DNA of 64,000 nt, taken from positions 1 through 64,000 of the forward strand of contig CAMJML010000013.1 of NCBI GenBank assembly GCA_946407015.1, read 5' to 3'. Below, piece after piece: positions 18,009-26,676 of the stretch. The notes under the pieces are model-generated. The model was not told where the DNA came from. It ran no database searches and saw nothing but the letters and a program-made list of their open reading frames with translations. This DNA comes from an uncultured Selenomonadales bacterium (GTDB lineage: Bacteria; Bacillota; Negativicutes; DSM-1736; Dendrosporobacteraceae). The position numbers and the translations under genes were made by a program. Position 1 is the first letter of the stretch. Each line of letters starts with the position of its first letter.

Positions 18009-18782
18009 ATGAATAATGAATTACAAAAAGAAGTGTTGAATAATAGTATTATTAAAGCCATTAATATTCTAAATTGTTTTTCTCACGAGAAACCCCGGCT
18101 ACGGTTAAAAGAAATCAGTGCGATAACCGGTATTAATCAGGCTACTGCTTACAGGATGTTAGCAACATTAAAAGAGTATAATTTAATCGAACAATATGAT
18201 GGTGTTTATTTTCTCGGACGAGGATTTCTGAAATACGAGGGAATTGTTTTAAACTCGATGGAAATTAGACGGATTTGTCTTCCTTATTTAGAAGAACTGT
18301 CAAATAACCTAAAAATGAATGCCAACCTTGCATTGCTGGATGGCTTTGAGGTGCTATATGTAGCCAGATCAGAGACGCCTTATAGTATATATAGTTATTT
18401 TCATATCGGAATGAGACGGCCGATTTATTGCACGGCATTGGGCAAGGTATTAACTTGTAAGTCCCCAGAATTTGTCAGGCAAGTTTTTAAGCAGGAAGTC
18501 AATCGATATACTTTAAATACAATTGTTAACGAAGAGATTTTTCTAAAAGAAATTGAACAGGTACGATTGCAAGGCTACGCGACCGATTTTGAGGAATGGA
18601 ATAATGGCGTTAATTGCATAGCTGTTCCGCTGTTTGATGCAAAAGGGCAAATTATTGCCGGGATTAGCGCTTCAGGGCCGACGAGTACTTGCCCTGCAGC
18701 TAAGATATTGGATTTTGTACCATTACTAATCGAATATTCACATCGTATATCGGCCCGAATGGGAGCACACGGTGGTTGGTAA
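18009..18782 (+). CDS. IclR-family transcriptional regulator
   Basis: A 257-residue regulator. Residues about 12-70 form the winged helix-turn-helix (IKAINILNCFSHEKPRLRLKE, INQATAYRMLATL), and the rest is the IclR effector-binding domain with IYCTALGKVL, GYATDFEEWNNGVNCIAVPLFD and ISASGPTSTCP. Family members bind small organic acids and control catabolic operons; KdgR and related proteins sense 2-keto-3-deoxy sugar acids. It sits directly before the sugar-acid gene cluster on the same strand, separated by a terminator and a large palindrome (19013-19067), and is the obvious candidate for its control. ATG 18009 follows TTGGAGTGAG. Confidence 0.9.
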   Translation: MNNELQKEVLNNSIIKAINILNCFSHEKPRLRLKEISAITGINQATAYRMLATLKEYNLIEQYDGVYFLGRGFLKYEGIVLNSMEIRRICLPYLEELSNNLKMNANLALLDGFEVLYVARSETPYSIYSYFHIGMRRPIYCTALGKVLTCKSPEFVRQVFKQEVNRYTLNTIVNEEIFLKEIEQVRLQGYATDFEEWNNGVNCIAVPLFDAKGQIIAGISASGPTSTCPAAKILDFVPLLIEYSHRISARMGAHGGW

Positions 18783-18785
18783 TTT

Positions 18786-18816
18786 AAAGAACGGATCATA
18801 ACCGTTCTTTTTTTAT
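18786..18816 (+). terminator. Terminator of the IclR gene
   Basis: AAAGAACGG (18786-18794) pairs with CCGTTCTTT (18802-18810), followed by T-rich sequence. Confidence 0.8.
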
Positions 18817-18890
18817 TTTAAAAAGCTTGTGCAGTAGGGGGGGCAACTTTGTCCGTCAGACCACCGACACTCTTTTGGAGGTTTAACAAT

Positions 18891-18977
18891 ATGGGACATG
18901 TCGTTAATGAGAATCGCTATTATACCCTTGGAATTAAATTATTTAGAAGTTTTAAAAAATATAGAATTTATTACTAA
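18891..18977 (+). CDS. Putative 28-residue ORF with strong ribosome site
   Basis: TTTTGGAGG (18873-18881) stands nine bases before ATG 18891, which opens a 28-codon frame ending at TAA 18975. The product starts MGHVVNENRYYTLGIKLF and is basic at the end. No family is recognised. It could be the decayed start of a longer gene whose remainder is lost, or a leader peptide ahead of the palindrome and sugar-acid operon. Only the ribosome-site spacing supports it. Confidence 0.3.
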   Translation: MGHVVNENRYYTLGIKLFRSFKKYRIYY

Positions 18978-19012
18978 AAAGCAGCAGGAAATTTTAAAAT
19001 ACCAAGGAATAT

Positions 19013-19067
19013 ATTCATATATCAAATTTTAATTTCATATATTGAAATTAAAATTTGATATATGAAT
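19013..19067. repeat. Perfect palindrome with 25-bp arms, likely operator
   Basis: The arm 19013-19037 is the exact reverse complement of 19043-19067, with a 5-base centre TATAT. It is AT-rich and has no T-tract, so it is not an ordinary terminator. The core TTTTAATTTCA...TGAAATTAAAA resembles sites of sugar-acid IclR regulators such as KdgR. It ends 60 bases before the dehydratase start, the right place for an operator of the neighbouring IclR protein. Confidence 0.6.
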
Positions 19068-19126
19068 GAGAGGGGGTGAATTGCTTGTCTCTCAGCATTA
19101 TAATTTGTAGTCGGGAGGATGGTTTG

Positions 19127-20821
19127 ATGAAAAAAAGAGATTATTTTCCGGTTGAAAAAGAGTTCCGTAGCAAGATTGTTGTTTCCGGACCCAATAGAGC
19201 AGGGCACCGGGCTCATCTGCGTTCGCTAGGACTTTTGGATGACGATTTTAATAAGCCGTTTATTGGAATTGCCAATTCATGGAATGAAATGCATCCTGGC
19301 CACGTCCATTTAAAAGCTTTGGCCGAAGAGGTCAAAAGGGGGATTATTGAAGCAGGCGGTATTCCATGGGAGTTTAATACAATCGGAATTTGCGATGGTG
19401 TTACTCAAGGACACATAGGGATGCGCTACATACTGCCGCATCGCGATTTGATTGCCGATAGCATTGAACTTACAGTAGAAGCCCAGCAGCTTGATGGTAT
19501 GGTTTATATCTGCTCGTGCGATAAGATTGTACCGGCTATGCTAATGGCACAGGTACGGCTGAACTTACCCTCTATCATGGTAACCGGTGGTCCAATGATG
19601 CCGGGTGTTTTTCAGGGTAAAGCTGTAGCAATCCCTGATATGCGTGAAGGTGTAGGCAAATGGGTAATTGGTGAGTATACCGACGAGCAGGTCAAAGATT
19701 TGGAATGCAGCGTGTGTCCAGGACCTGGCTCGTGCGCAATGGCTGGGACTGCCAACACGATGTCGTGTATTGCGGAGATGCTTGGTTTGAGTATTCCTGG
19801 CTGTGGGACATCACATGCTATTGAATCGAAAAAAAGAAGAATCGCAAAGCAGAGTGGCCGTGAAGTTGTAAGACTAACGAAAGCAAATAGCCGGCCCAGT
19901 GATTTCGTAACCTATAATAGTTTTGAGAATGCTCTAATCTTGACATCAGCTATGGGAGGATCAAGCAATGCTTCCATTCATGTACCGGCCATTGCCAGTG
20001 AGATGGGATTTAACATCACACTTGATGATGTCGAACGAATTAGTAAGATCACGCCCCATATTACTGATCTTAAACCCGCGGGGCCTAATTCATTCTGGGA
20101 TTTAGAGCAAGCCGGCGGTGTTCCAGCGATAATTAAGGAATTACTAACGCTGCTTCACAAGGACGAAAAAGTGGCTACCGGGCTGACTGTTGCAGAAATA
20201 GCAAACCAGGCAGTAAATAAAAATCAAGAGGTCATCAGGACTATTTCCAACCCTGTTCATACTGAAGGAAGTTATGCGGTACTGAGAGGAAATCTTGCTC
20301 CCAATGGGTGTATTGTTAAACAAAGCGGCGTTGATCCTGCAATGATGCAACATACCGGCCCTGCTCGCATATTTGATTCGGAGGCCGAAGCAGAAAAAGC
20401 CATTTATGACGGCAGAATTAATAAAGGCGATGTGATTGTGATTCGTTATGAGGGCCCGAAAGGAGGCCCGGGAATGCCAGAAATGTTAGTGGTAACAGCA
20501 GCTTTAGTTGGTGTGGGATTGGGAAAATCAACAGCAATTGTGACCGATGGTCGTTTTTCCGGTGGTACCCGTGGTCCTAGTATTGGACATGTTGCTCCAG
20601 AGGCGGCGGCTGGAGGTCCGATTGCTTACGTAAAAGAGGGGGACCAAATTCATATAGATATTCCCAATCGCAAACTGGAGTTGTTGGTAAGCGACAAGGA
20701 ACTGGCGGTTAGAAAAAAAGAAATGCCGATTAAACAGCGCGAGATTAAGAGTCCGGCTTTAAGACGCTATGTCAAATTGGTCGGTGATGTTTCTACTGGT
20801 GCAACCTTGACTAATTTTTAG
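19127..20821 (+). CDS. IlvD/Edd-family dehydratase, probable sugar-acid dehydratase
   Basis: A 564-residue iron-sulfur dehydratase that removes water from a 2,3-dihydroxy acid to give the 2-keto-3-deoxy acid. Cluster-ligand regions are visible: CDGVTQGHIGM, SCDKIVPAM and the ECSVCPGPGSCAMAGTANTM segment; the C-terminal GRFSGGTRGPSIGH and PEAAAGGPIA motifs are intact. It has the family-typical length. The context (IclR, DapA-family lyase, enolase-superfamily dehydratase, GudP-like carrier) points to an aldonate or aldarate rather than the valine/isoleucine pathway. ATG 19127 is preceded by GGGAGG; upstream TTG and other starts run back towards the palindrome. mmsA follows after 74 bases. Confidence 0.85.
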   Translation: MKKRDYFPVEKEFRSKIVVSGPNRAGHRAHLRSLGLLDDDFNKPFIGIANSWNEMHPGHVHLKALAEEVKRGIIEAGGIPWEFNTIGICDGVTQGHIGMRYILPHRDLIADSIELTVEAQQLDGMVYICSCDKIVPAMLMAQVRLNLPSIMVTGGPMMPGVFQGKAVAIPDMREGVGKWVIGEYTDEQVKDLECSVCPGPGSCAMAGTANTMSCIAEMLGLSIPGCGTSHAIESKKRRIAKQSGREVVRLTKANSRPSDFVTYNSFENALILTSAMGGSSNASIHVPAIASEMGFNITLDDVERISKITPHITDLKPAGPNSFWDLEQAGGVPAIIKELLTLLHKDEKVATGLTVAEIANQAVNKNQEVIRTISNPVHTEGSYAVLRGNLAPNGCIVKQSGVDPAMMQHTGPARIFDSEAEAEKAIYDGRINKGDVIVIRYEGPKGGPGMPEMLVVTAALVGVGLGKSTAIVTDGRFSGGTRGPSIGHVAPEAAAGGPIAYVKEGDQIHIDIPNRKLELLVSDKELAVRKKEMPIKQREIKSPALRRYVKLVGDVSTGATLTNF

Positions 20822-20895
20822 AATTTTGGATGAAAGAAACGGTGAAGTGTCATTGTAGTGATTCTTAAATGTGGATATTTAACGGAGGGTTTTAA

Positions 20896-22350
20896 ATGAA
20901 CAATGCAGTCAAAACATTAAAAAATTTTATAAACGGTACATGGAGTGAAGCAACAACGGACAAAAAAGAAGCCGTCGTTAATCCTGCAACTGAAGAGGTT
21001 TTAGCTTATGTACCTTTATCAAACAAAGAAGATTTGCAACAAGCTGTTGTAGCTGCCCGCGCTGCCTTTAAGTCTTGGAGTAGAGTACCGGTACCCCGCC
21101 GTGCCCGGATATTATTCAGCTATCAACAGGTCTTAGTTCAGCATTGGGAAGAGCTGGCTAAATTAATTGTCAGAGAAAACGGGAAAAACTACCAAGAAGC
21201 TTATGGAGAGGTTCAAAGAGGGATCGAATGCGTGGAATTTGCCTGTGGTGCACCCACTTTAATGATGGGTACGCAACTTCCCGATATTGCAACAGGGATT
21301 GAGTCAGGAATGTATCGATATCCAATTGGTGTAATCGGTGGAATTACTCCTTTTAATTTTCCGATGATGTGCCCTTGCTGGATGTTTCCACTGGCGATTG
21401 CCTGCGGCAATACATTTATTTTAAAACCATCGGAAAGAACTCCTTTATTGGCGAATCGTCTGGCTGAACTAGCATTGGAAGCCGGCATCCCGGCAGGAGT
21501 ATTCAATGTAGTCCATGGGGCTCATGCTGTTGTAAATGGTCTACTGGAGCATCCTGAAGTTGCGGCTATTTCATTTGTCGGCTCTAGACCGGTAGGAGAG
21601 TATATTTATACTCAGGCAGCTGCTCATGGTAAAAGAGTCCAGGCTTTAGCCGGGGCAAAAAACCACACGATTGTCATGCCTGATGCGGACTTGGATTTAA
21701 CCGTAACCAATATTATGAATGGAGCTTTTGGCTCAGCCGGCGAAAGGTGCATGGCGTGCTCGGTAGTCGTAGCCGTAGGCGAGGTCGCTGATGAACTGGT
21801 CGGGCGTTTGGTTCAAGCCGCTCGTAACCTTAAAATAGGCAATGGCGCAGAAGAAGGAATATTCTTGGGACCTGTCATTCGCCAGTCCCACAAAGATAAG
21901 ACAATACAATATATTGAGTCGGGTGAGAATGAAGGCGCCGTGCTTATATTGGATGGCCGTAAAGATCCAAGTGTAAAAGGACCAGGATATTTTTTAGGTC
22001 CAACCATTTTTGATCATGTCAAACCGGGAATGAAGATCTGGAATGAGGAAATTTTTGCGCCGGTATTGTCAATTGTCAGGGCCGAAAATCTTACAGAAGC
22101 AATCCAGATCGCTAACAGGTCGGAGTTTGCTAATGGGGCTTGCCTATGTACGAAGGATGCCAGCGCAGCTCGACAATACCGGGAAGAGATTGATGCCGGA
22201 ATGTTAGGCATTAATCTGGCCGTTCCTGCTCCAATGGCCTTCTTTCCATTCTCCGGTTATAAAAAATCCTTTTTCGGTGATTTACATGCCAATGGCCGTG
22301 ATGGTGTAGAATTTTATACCCGCAAAAAGATGGTAACTGCCAAGTATTAA
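20896..22350 (+). CDS. mmsA: CoA-acylating methylmalonate/malonate-semialdehyde dehydrogenase type (MmsA/IolA), copy 1
   Basis: A 484-residue aldehyde dehydrogenase of the MmsA branch. Hallmarks: FINGTW start, [17 protein letters not shown] after KPS, the MmsA-specific [14 protein letters not shown], and catalytic Cys in GERCMAC. MmsA enzymes convert malonate or methylmalonate semialdehyde to acetyl- or propionyl-CoA with release of CO2. Within a sugar-acid operon it may instead act on the aldehyde released by the DapA-family lyase; this is inference. A close paralogue lies at 30413-31873 and the two are largely identical by eye. ATG 20896 follows GGAGGG by seven bases. Confidence 0.85.
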   Translation: MNNAVKTLKNFINGTWSEATTDKKEAVVNPATEEVLAYVPLSNKEDLQQAVVAARAAFKSWSRVPVPRRARILFSYQQVLVQHWEELAKLIVRENGKNYQEAYGEVQRGIECVEFACGAPTLMMGTQLPDIATGIESGMYRYPIGVIGGITPFNFPMMCPCWMFPLAIACGNTFILKPSERTPLLANRLAELALEAGIPAGVFNVVHGAHAVVNGLLEHPEVAAISFVGSRPVGEYIYTQAAAHGKRVQALAGAKNHTIVMPDADLDLTVTNIMNGAFGSAGERCMACSVVVAVGEVADELVGRLVQAARNLKIGNGAEEGIFLGPVIRQSHKDKTIQYIESGENEGAVLILDGRKDPSVKGPGYFLGPTIFDHVKPGMKIWNEEIFAPVLSIVRAENLTEAIQIANRSEFANGACLCTKDASAARQYREEIDAGMLGINLAVPAPMAFFPFSGYKKSFFGDLHANGRDGVEFYTRKKMVTAKY

Positions 22351-22455
22351 CAGATTATGCCATGAAGCCGACTGTGCCTGCTTATCGCAATCATTGGCTG
22401 GTAGGGTCAGTAAATTTTTCTTATAACTAGGTTGGAAAAAGGAGTTGAAAATGCT

Positions 22456-23370
22456 TTGAATCAACAAAAAATGAAATCTAGGTTTAAGCCATACGGGATC
22501 GTACCAGCGGTAGTAACTCCGCTTAATTCTGAAGGAAAGTTTAACGAACAGGCAATGCGCAAATTGATCAACTTTTTGATTGACGGAGGAGTACACGGCT
22601 TATTCATTGTGGGTACAACAGGTGAGTTTTATGGTTTGTCCATGGAAGAACGCCATGAAATATTCCAGGTAAGTGTCGATGAGGTTAAAGGACGCGTACC
22701 CATTTATGCCGGCAGCAACGGTATTACGACGAAGGAGGCAGTGGTACTTACACAATTGGCGGAAGATAGTGGAGTTGATGCGGTATCTGTTTTAACCCCC
22801 ATGTTCATCACACCTAATCAGAACGAACTGATGAAACATTATCAAACGATTGCCGCTAACACTTCATTACCGGTGCTGCTTTATAATAACCCTCCGAAGA
22901 CTGGTGTAAATATTTCTGCTGCGACAGTAGCTTCTTTAGCGGATATTCCTAATATTGTTAGCATTAAAGATTCCAGTGGGGATTTAACACTGACTGCGGA
23001 ATATATTCGATTGACTCAAGGCAGAGAAGATTTCTCTGTCATGATGGGACGTGATACCCTGATTTATGGTGCCCTTTGTTACGGAGCTAGCGGGTCTATA
23101 GCGGCCTGCGCCAATGTTGCTCCCAGAATATGTGCGGATATCTATGATAAGTTTGTTGCCGGTGATCTCCAAGGAGCTCTTCGTGCCCAATTTAAATTAG
23201 CTCCACTTAGGCTTGCTTTTACTATAGGGACTTTTCCGGCGGTTATTAAAGAATCGCTGGCTTTGATAGGAATTGACGCAGGACCTTGCATGGAGCCGGT
23301 CGGACCAATGACTAGTGAAGAACGGGAAAAAATTCGCCAAATCTTAAGTGAACTGGATATTCTCAAATAA
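22456..23370 (+). CDS. DapA-family aldolase/dehydratase (class I, 2-keto-3-deoxy acid lyase type)
   Basis: A 304-residue class I lyase. The Schiff-base Lys is in IVSIKDSSGD, the catalytic Tyr in LLYNNPPKTG, and the substrate carboxylate loop GTTGEF is near residue 53. The NNPPKTG sequence is closer to aldolases of the DapA/NanA/KDG-aldolase group than to 5-keto-4-deoxyglucarate dehydratase. It most likely cleaves the keto-deoxy acid produced by the dehydratases into pyruvate and an aldehyde. The start is uncertain: TTG 22456 lies 11 bases after GGAG (22441-22444); ATG 22471 lacks a ribosome site; ATG 22451 is out of frame. It sits between mmsA and the enolase-superfamily gene. Confidence 0.85.
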   Translation: MNQQKMKSRFKPYGIVPAVVTPLNSEGKFNEQAMRKLINFLIDGGVHGLFIVGTTGEFYGLSMEERHEIFQVSVDEVKGRVPIYAGSNGITTKEAVVLTQLAEDSGVDAVSVLTPMFITPNQNELMKHYQTIAANTSLPVLLYNNPPKTGVNISAATVASLADIPNIVSIKDSSGDLTLTAEYIRLTQGREDFSVMMGRDTLIYGALCYGASGSIAACANVAPRICADIYDKFVAGDLQGALRAQFKLAPLRLAFTIGTFPAVIKESLALIGIDAGPCMEPVGPMTSEEREKIRQILSELDILK

Positions 23371-23395
23371 AATCTTTAATATCGGAGGGAATAGA

Positions 23396-24586
23396 ATGAG
23401 AATCACCAAGATCGAAACTATTTTGGTACCTGAGCATCCTCATATTATGTGGATTCGTATCCATACTGATGAAGGCCTTATTGGATTAGGTGAGACCAGG
23501 CCGCGGCCGACATCTGTCCAACGGGTCATTCATGATGTTCTCGCCGGCATGCTTATTGGTAAGGATCCCCGCGATGTAGAGGGATTATGGCAGGATATGT
23601 ATGTGGCATTGAATTTCTTTGGTTACGCCGGCTCGGAAATGAGAGCGGTCAGCGGTATTGATATTGCCTTATGGGATATCTTAGGCCAAAGCTGCAGTCA
23701 GCCGATATACCGGCTTCTGGGGGGGAAAAGCAGGGAAGCAGTTCCCATTTACAACACCTGCGTTAGTTATGGATCGTATACCGATCGTGACCGGTTTATT
23801 GAAGATCCTGGTGGTCTGGCAAAAGAACTATTAAGCGAGGGCATACGTGCGATGAAGGTGTGGCCTTTCGACGAGTACAGCATAGCTACAAGAGGGCAGT
23901 CAATCTCTACTGAAAATCTTAAAAAAGGGGTAGCGGTAATAGAAAAAATCCGTACCGCTGTTGGCGATGATATTGAAATTGCACTGGAGGCGCATGGATG
24001 CTGGAACCTACCTACAGCGATTAAAATTTGCCGGGCAGTTGAACCTTATCGGTTAATGTGGGCTGAAGATGTAATACCGCCTGACAATATAGTGGCGTTG
24101 AAGCAATTGCGGACAGCAACTACAACTCCGCTATGTGTCAGTGAACGGCTGTTTACCCGCTATCAATATTTGCCAATCATGCAACAGCAGGCGGCTGATG
24201 TTATCATTTCCGATCTTTGCTGGACCGGTGGTATATCGGAGCTTAAAAAAATTGCCAGTCTGGCTGCCGCCTATCAATTACCGATAGCTCCTCATAATTG
24301 TGGCGGCCCCGTGCAAATGCTGGCTTCCGGTCATCTTTGCGTCAATGTACCAAATGTTATGACATTAGAGACGGTAAGAAGCTTTTATCGCTCATACTAT
24401 GGAACCATAGTTTCAATAGAGCCCAAGATTGAAAATGGTTTTTTGTATGTTAGTGATTTGCCTGGTTTGGGGACGCGACTTTCTGACGATTTCCTTGCTA
24501 GAAAAGATCTTTCTGTTGAGGTAACAGAAGGAGAAAGAAGTGTTCAATGGACGACTGGAGATCCTTGGAAAAAACAAACTAAGTAA
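23396..24586 (+). CDS. Enolase-superfamily (mandelate racemase/muconate lactonizing type) sugar-acid dehydratase
   Basis: A 396-residue member of the MR/MLE group. It has an N-terminal capping domain (KIETILVPEHPH), the SGIDIALWDILG motif, a KVWP motif in place of the lysine pair of racemases, metal ligands in LEAHG and following Glu residues (AEDVIPP, SERLF), and the general-base His in PHNCGGP. This resembles galactonate dehydratase-like enzymes that eliminate water from an aldonate or aldarate. A second, unrelated dehydratase (IlvD type) stands in the same operon, so they may act on different epimers or on two steps. ATG 23396 is preceded by CGGAGGGA. A hairpin follows the stop. Confidence 0.84.
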   Translation: MRITKIETILVPEHPHIMWIRIHTDEGLIGLGETRPRPTSVQRVIHDVLAGMLIGKDPRDVEGLWQDMYVALNFFGYAGSEMRAVSGIDIALWDILGQSCSQPIYRLLGGKSREAVPIYNTCVSYGSYTDRDRFIEDPGGLAKELLSEGIRAMKVWPFDEYSIATRGQSISTENLKKGVAVIEKIRTAVGDDIEIALEAHGCWNLPTAIKICRAVEPYRLMWAEDVIPPDNIVALKQLRTATTTPLCVSERLFTRYQYLPIMQQQAADVIISDLCWTGGISELKKIASLAAAYQLPIAPHNCGGPVQMLASGHLCVNVPNVMTLETVRSFYRSYYGTIVSIEPKIENGFLYVSDLPGLGTRLSDDFLARKDLSVEVTEGERSVQWTTGDPWKKQTK

Positions 24587-24595
24587 TCTCTGACC

Positions 24596-24636
24596 AGATC
24601 GTATGGAACAACTGGATGAGTTATTCCATACGATCT
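24596..24636 (+). other. Stem-loop between dehydratase and carrier genes
   Basis: GATCGTATGGAA (24597-24608) pairs perfectly with TTCCATACGATC (24624-24635), extendable by one pair. There is no T-tract, so it is more likely an mRNA-stabilising or attenuating structure than a full terminator. Confidence 0.5.
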
Positions 24637-24754
24637 CAGTCGCAAATACAATCATAAAAGCACAAATATTTCTTTTCTTGCAATCAGTTTAGGAAACAAA
24701 GTTATTATCGGAATATTTTATTTATTGTGATTTTACGATTAAGGAGTGATAAAG

Positions 24755-26125
24755 ATGAATGTTGGCACAAATAGCGACGTAAAGATGAGCCGAGTTCGCT
24801 GGAGTGTTGTAGCAATGTTATTTATCCTTACTACAATTAACTATGCTGACCGGGCCACAATTTCGCTAGCCGGGCCGGTTGTATCGCAAGAATTGGGTTT
24901 GAACTCAGTGGAAATGGGTTATATATTTTCAGCATTTGCATGGTCTTATGTGTTAGGACAATTACCGGGAGGCTGGTTGCTGGATCGTTTCGGATCTAAA
25001 ACAATCTATTTTTTTAGTTTGTTTTTCTGGTCTTTGTTTACTTTTACTCAGGGTTTTGTTGGCTTTTTCGGCGGGCTGGCTGTTATTGCATTATTTACTA
25101 TGAGGTTTATGGTGGGATTGTCCGAGGCACCGTCTTTTCCGGCCAACAGTCGGATTGTGGCTGCCTGGTTTCCAACCGCAGAACGGGGGCGGGCAGCAGC
25201 AATATTTAATTCGGCCCAATACTTTGCCACTGCCTTATTTGCGCCAATTATGGGATGGATTGTGCATGCCTTAGGCTGGCAATATGTTTTCTTTGTTATG
25301 GGTGCCTTAGGCATTATTTTGGCTTTTATCTGGTGGAAGGTGATTTATTCGCCTAAAGATCATCCACGCATCAATCAGGCGGAACTGGACTATATTGAGC
25401 AAGGCGGTGCCTTGGTCAATATGGATCAGAAGCAGGAAATAAATTGTAAAAGCAGCATTGATACATGGTGGAGTCTCAAACAACTATTATCAAGCCGGAT
25501 GTTAGTGGGCGTATACATAGGTCAATATTGTATTTCGACGCTTACCTATTTTTTCTTAACATGGTTTCCTGTTTACTTGGTACAGGCTCGAGGCATGTCT
25601 ATTCTTAAAGTCGGGTTTGTCGCAGTCTTACCAGCACTTTGCGGCTTTATCGGCGGTGTATTAGGCGGTGTATTCTCAGACTATTTATTAAAAAGAGGAT
25701 GTTCTCTGACTATGGCGCGAAAAACGCCGATAGTGGTGGGAATGTTAATGTCGATGACGATGATTATATGTAATTATGTGAATATTGATTGGATTGTTGT
25801 CGCGGTTATGGCGATGGCATTTTTCGGAAAGGGCGTAGGCGCTTTGGGCTGGGCCGTTGTCGCCGATACTTCGCCAAAAGAAATTGGCGGCCTAAGTGGG
25901 GGACTTTTTAATACTTTTGGCAATATTGCCGGAATTACGACTCCGATTGTCATTGGCTACATTATCCATGGAACCGGCAATTTTAACTGGGCTTTAGTAT
26001 TTGTTGGGGCTAACGCCTTAGGGGCTATTCTGAGCTATTTGTGCATTGTCGGCGATATCAAACGGATGGAGTTGAATTTGCCGGGAAGTGCCAAGTCCGT
26101 GCAGCCTCAGAATCATGTATCATAA
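24755..26125 (+). CDS. MFS sugar-acid carrier, GudP/DgoT type (anion:cation symporter family)
   Basis: A 456-residue transporter with 12 predicted membrane segments. The N-terminal half follows glucarate/galactarate carrier GudP closely (FILTTINYADRATISLAGP, GQLPGGWLLDRFGSK, GLSEAPSFPANSRIVAAWFP, FNSAQYFATALFAPIMGW), including the RFGSK loop of the major facilitator superfamily. It should import an acidic sugar (aldonate or aldarate) with protons. ATG 24755 lies eight bases after AAGGAG. It supplies the substrate for the preceding dehydratases and lyase. GudP-like carriers act on several sugar acids, so the exact substrate is open. Confidence 0.87.
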   Translation: MNVGTNSDVKMSRVRWSVVAMLFILTTINYADRATISLAGPVVSQELGLNSVEMGYIFSAFAWSYVLGQLPGGWLLDRFGSKTIYFFSLFFWSLFTFTQGFVGFFGGLAVIALFTMRFMVGLSEAPSFPANSRIVAAWFPTAERGRAAAIFNSAQYFATALFAPIMGWIVHALGWQYVFFVMGALGIILAFIWWKVIYSPKDHPRINQAELDYIEQGGALVNMDQKQEINCKSSIDTWWSLKQLLSSRMLVGVYIGQYCISTLTYFFLTWFPVYLVQARGMSILKVGFVAVLPALCGFIGGVLGGVFSDYLLKRGCSLTMARKTPIVVGMLMSMTMIICNYVNIDWIVVAVMAMAFFGKGVGALGWAVVADTSPKEIGGLSGGLFNTFGNIAGITTPIVIGYIIHGTGNFNWALVFVGANALGAILSYLCIVGDIKRMELNLPGSAKSVQPQNHVS

Positions 26126-26374
26126 TTTACATAGGTTGAAATCAATCTGGCTGTTTTTTGCTATATAATGTGAACCGCTAAAATCAGATGCGGTATTAAC
26201 TTGTGAATATGGCAATCTCTTTACGCGAGTGAGGAATTGCCATATTGCCATTTGACTCGAGGCTCCTCGACTTCATGAATCCTTTTCTTGGTGCAAAAAA
26301 GTTATTGCATTTTTAGTTAAAGCATAGTACTATCTAAATAAGATCGAATTTTTGAAATATTACGTATGGATATA

Positions 26375-26403
26375 TTTTGCATGCAAATATAATTCATGCA
26401 AAT
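26375..26403. promoter_or_regulatory. Operator-like box 1 (TTTGCATGCAAA)
   Basis: Contains the perfect 12-bp palindrome TTTGCATGCAAA (26376-26387) followed by ATATAATTCATGCAAAT, giving a further half site. It matches the element at 26481-26510 in 25 of 29 positions. It probably binds a dimeric regulator such as the MarR protein encoded at 35317-35742. Confidence 0.5.
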
Positions 26404-26480
26404 CATCGTTGGAACTACTTCCGTCATTGGTTCTCGGGGGCGTGACAACATATATACTACCTACCTACTATATTTATTTA

Positions 26481-26510
26481 TTTTGCATACAAATATAGTT
26501 CATGCGAAAT
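26481..26510. promoter_or_regulatory. Operator-like box 2 (TTTGCATACAAA)
   Basis: TTTTGCATACAAATATA followed by GTTCATGCGAAAT repeats the element 106 bases upstream, with the outer TTTTGCAT and ATGCGAAA also forming an imperfect inverted repeat. It ends 166 bases before the CoA-transferase start. Confidence 0.5.
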
Positions 26511-26676
26511 ATTATACACTTTATTAACTCTGCAAGTTAGGCAGGAATATTGATCCCATCTAATTTTCGGATCAGCTAAGCTGCTTTTGAGAAAGTGTCC
26601 GTTATTCTGATCGAATGGCTAAATCCTTATTTTTCATTGATTGATCAAGTTGTGAAAAAATCATTTGGAGTGAGTC

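Larger units (their letters stand above)
26126..26676. promoter_or_regulatory. 551-bp intergenic region with hairpin and duplicated operator-like boxes
   Basis: No gene is seen. AATATGGCAAT (26206-26216) pairs with ATTGCCATATT (26236-26246), a stem that may end the sugar-acid operon although it lacks a T-run. Two copies of a TTTTGCATRCAAATATA box occur at 26375-26403 and 26481-26510. GGAG at 26668 serves the next gene. The region probably contains the promoter of the CoA-transferase operon, but no convincing -35/-10 pair was found. Confidence 0.5.

Noticed and set aside
26250-26676. Possible sigma-54 promoter (TTGGTGC...TTGCAT near 26290)
   Set aside because: The GG and GC elements are about 15 bases apart instead of 10, so the spacing does not fit.
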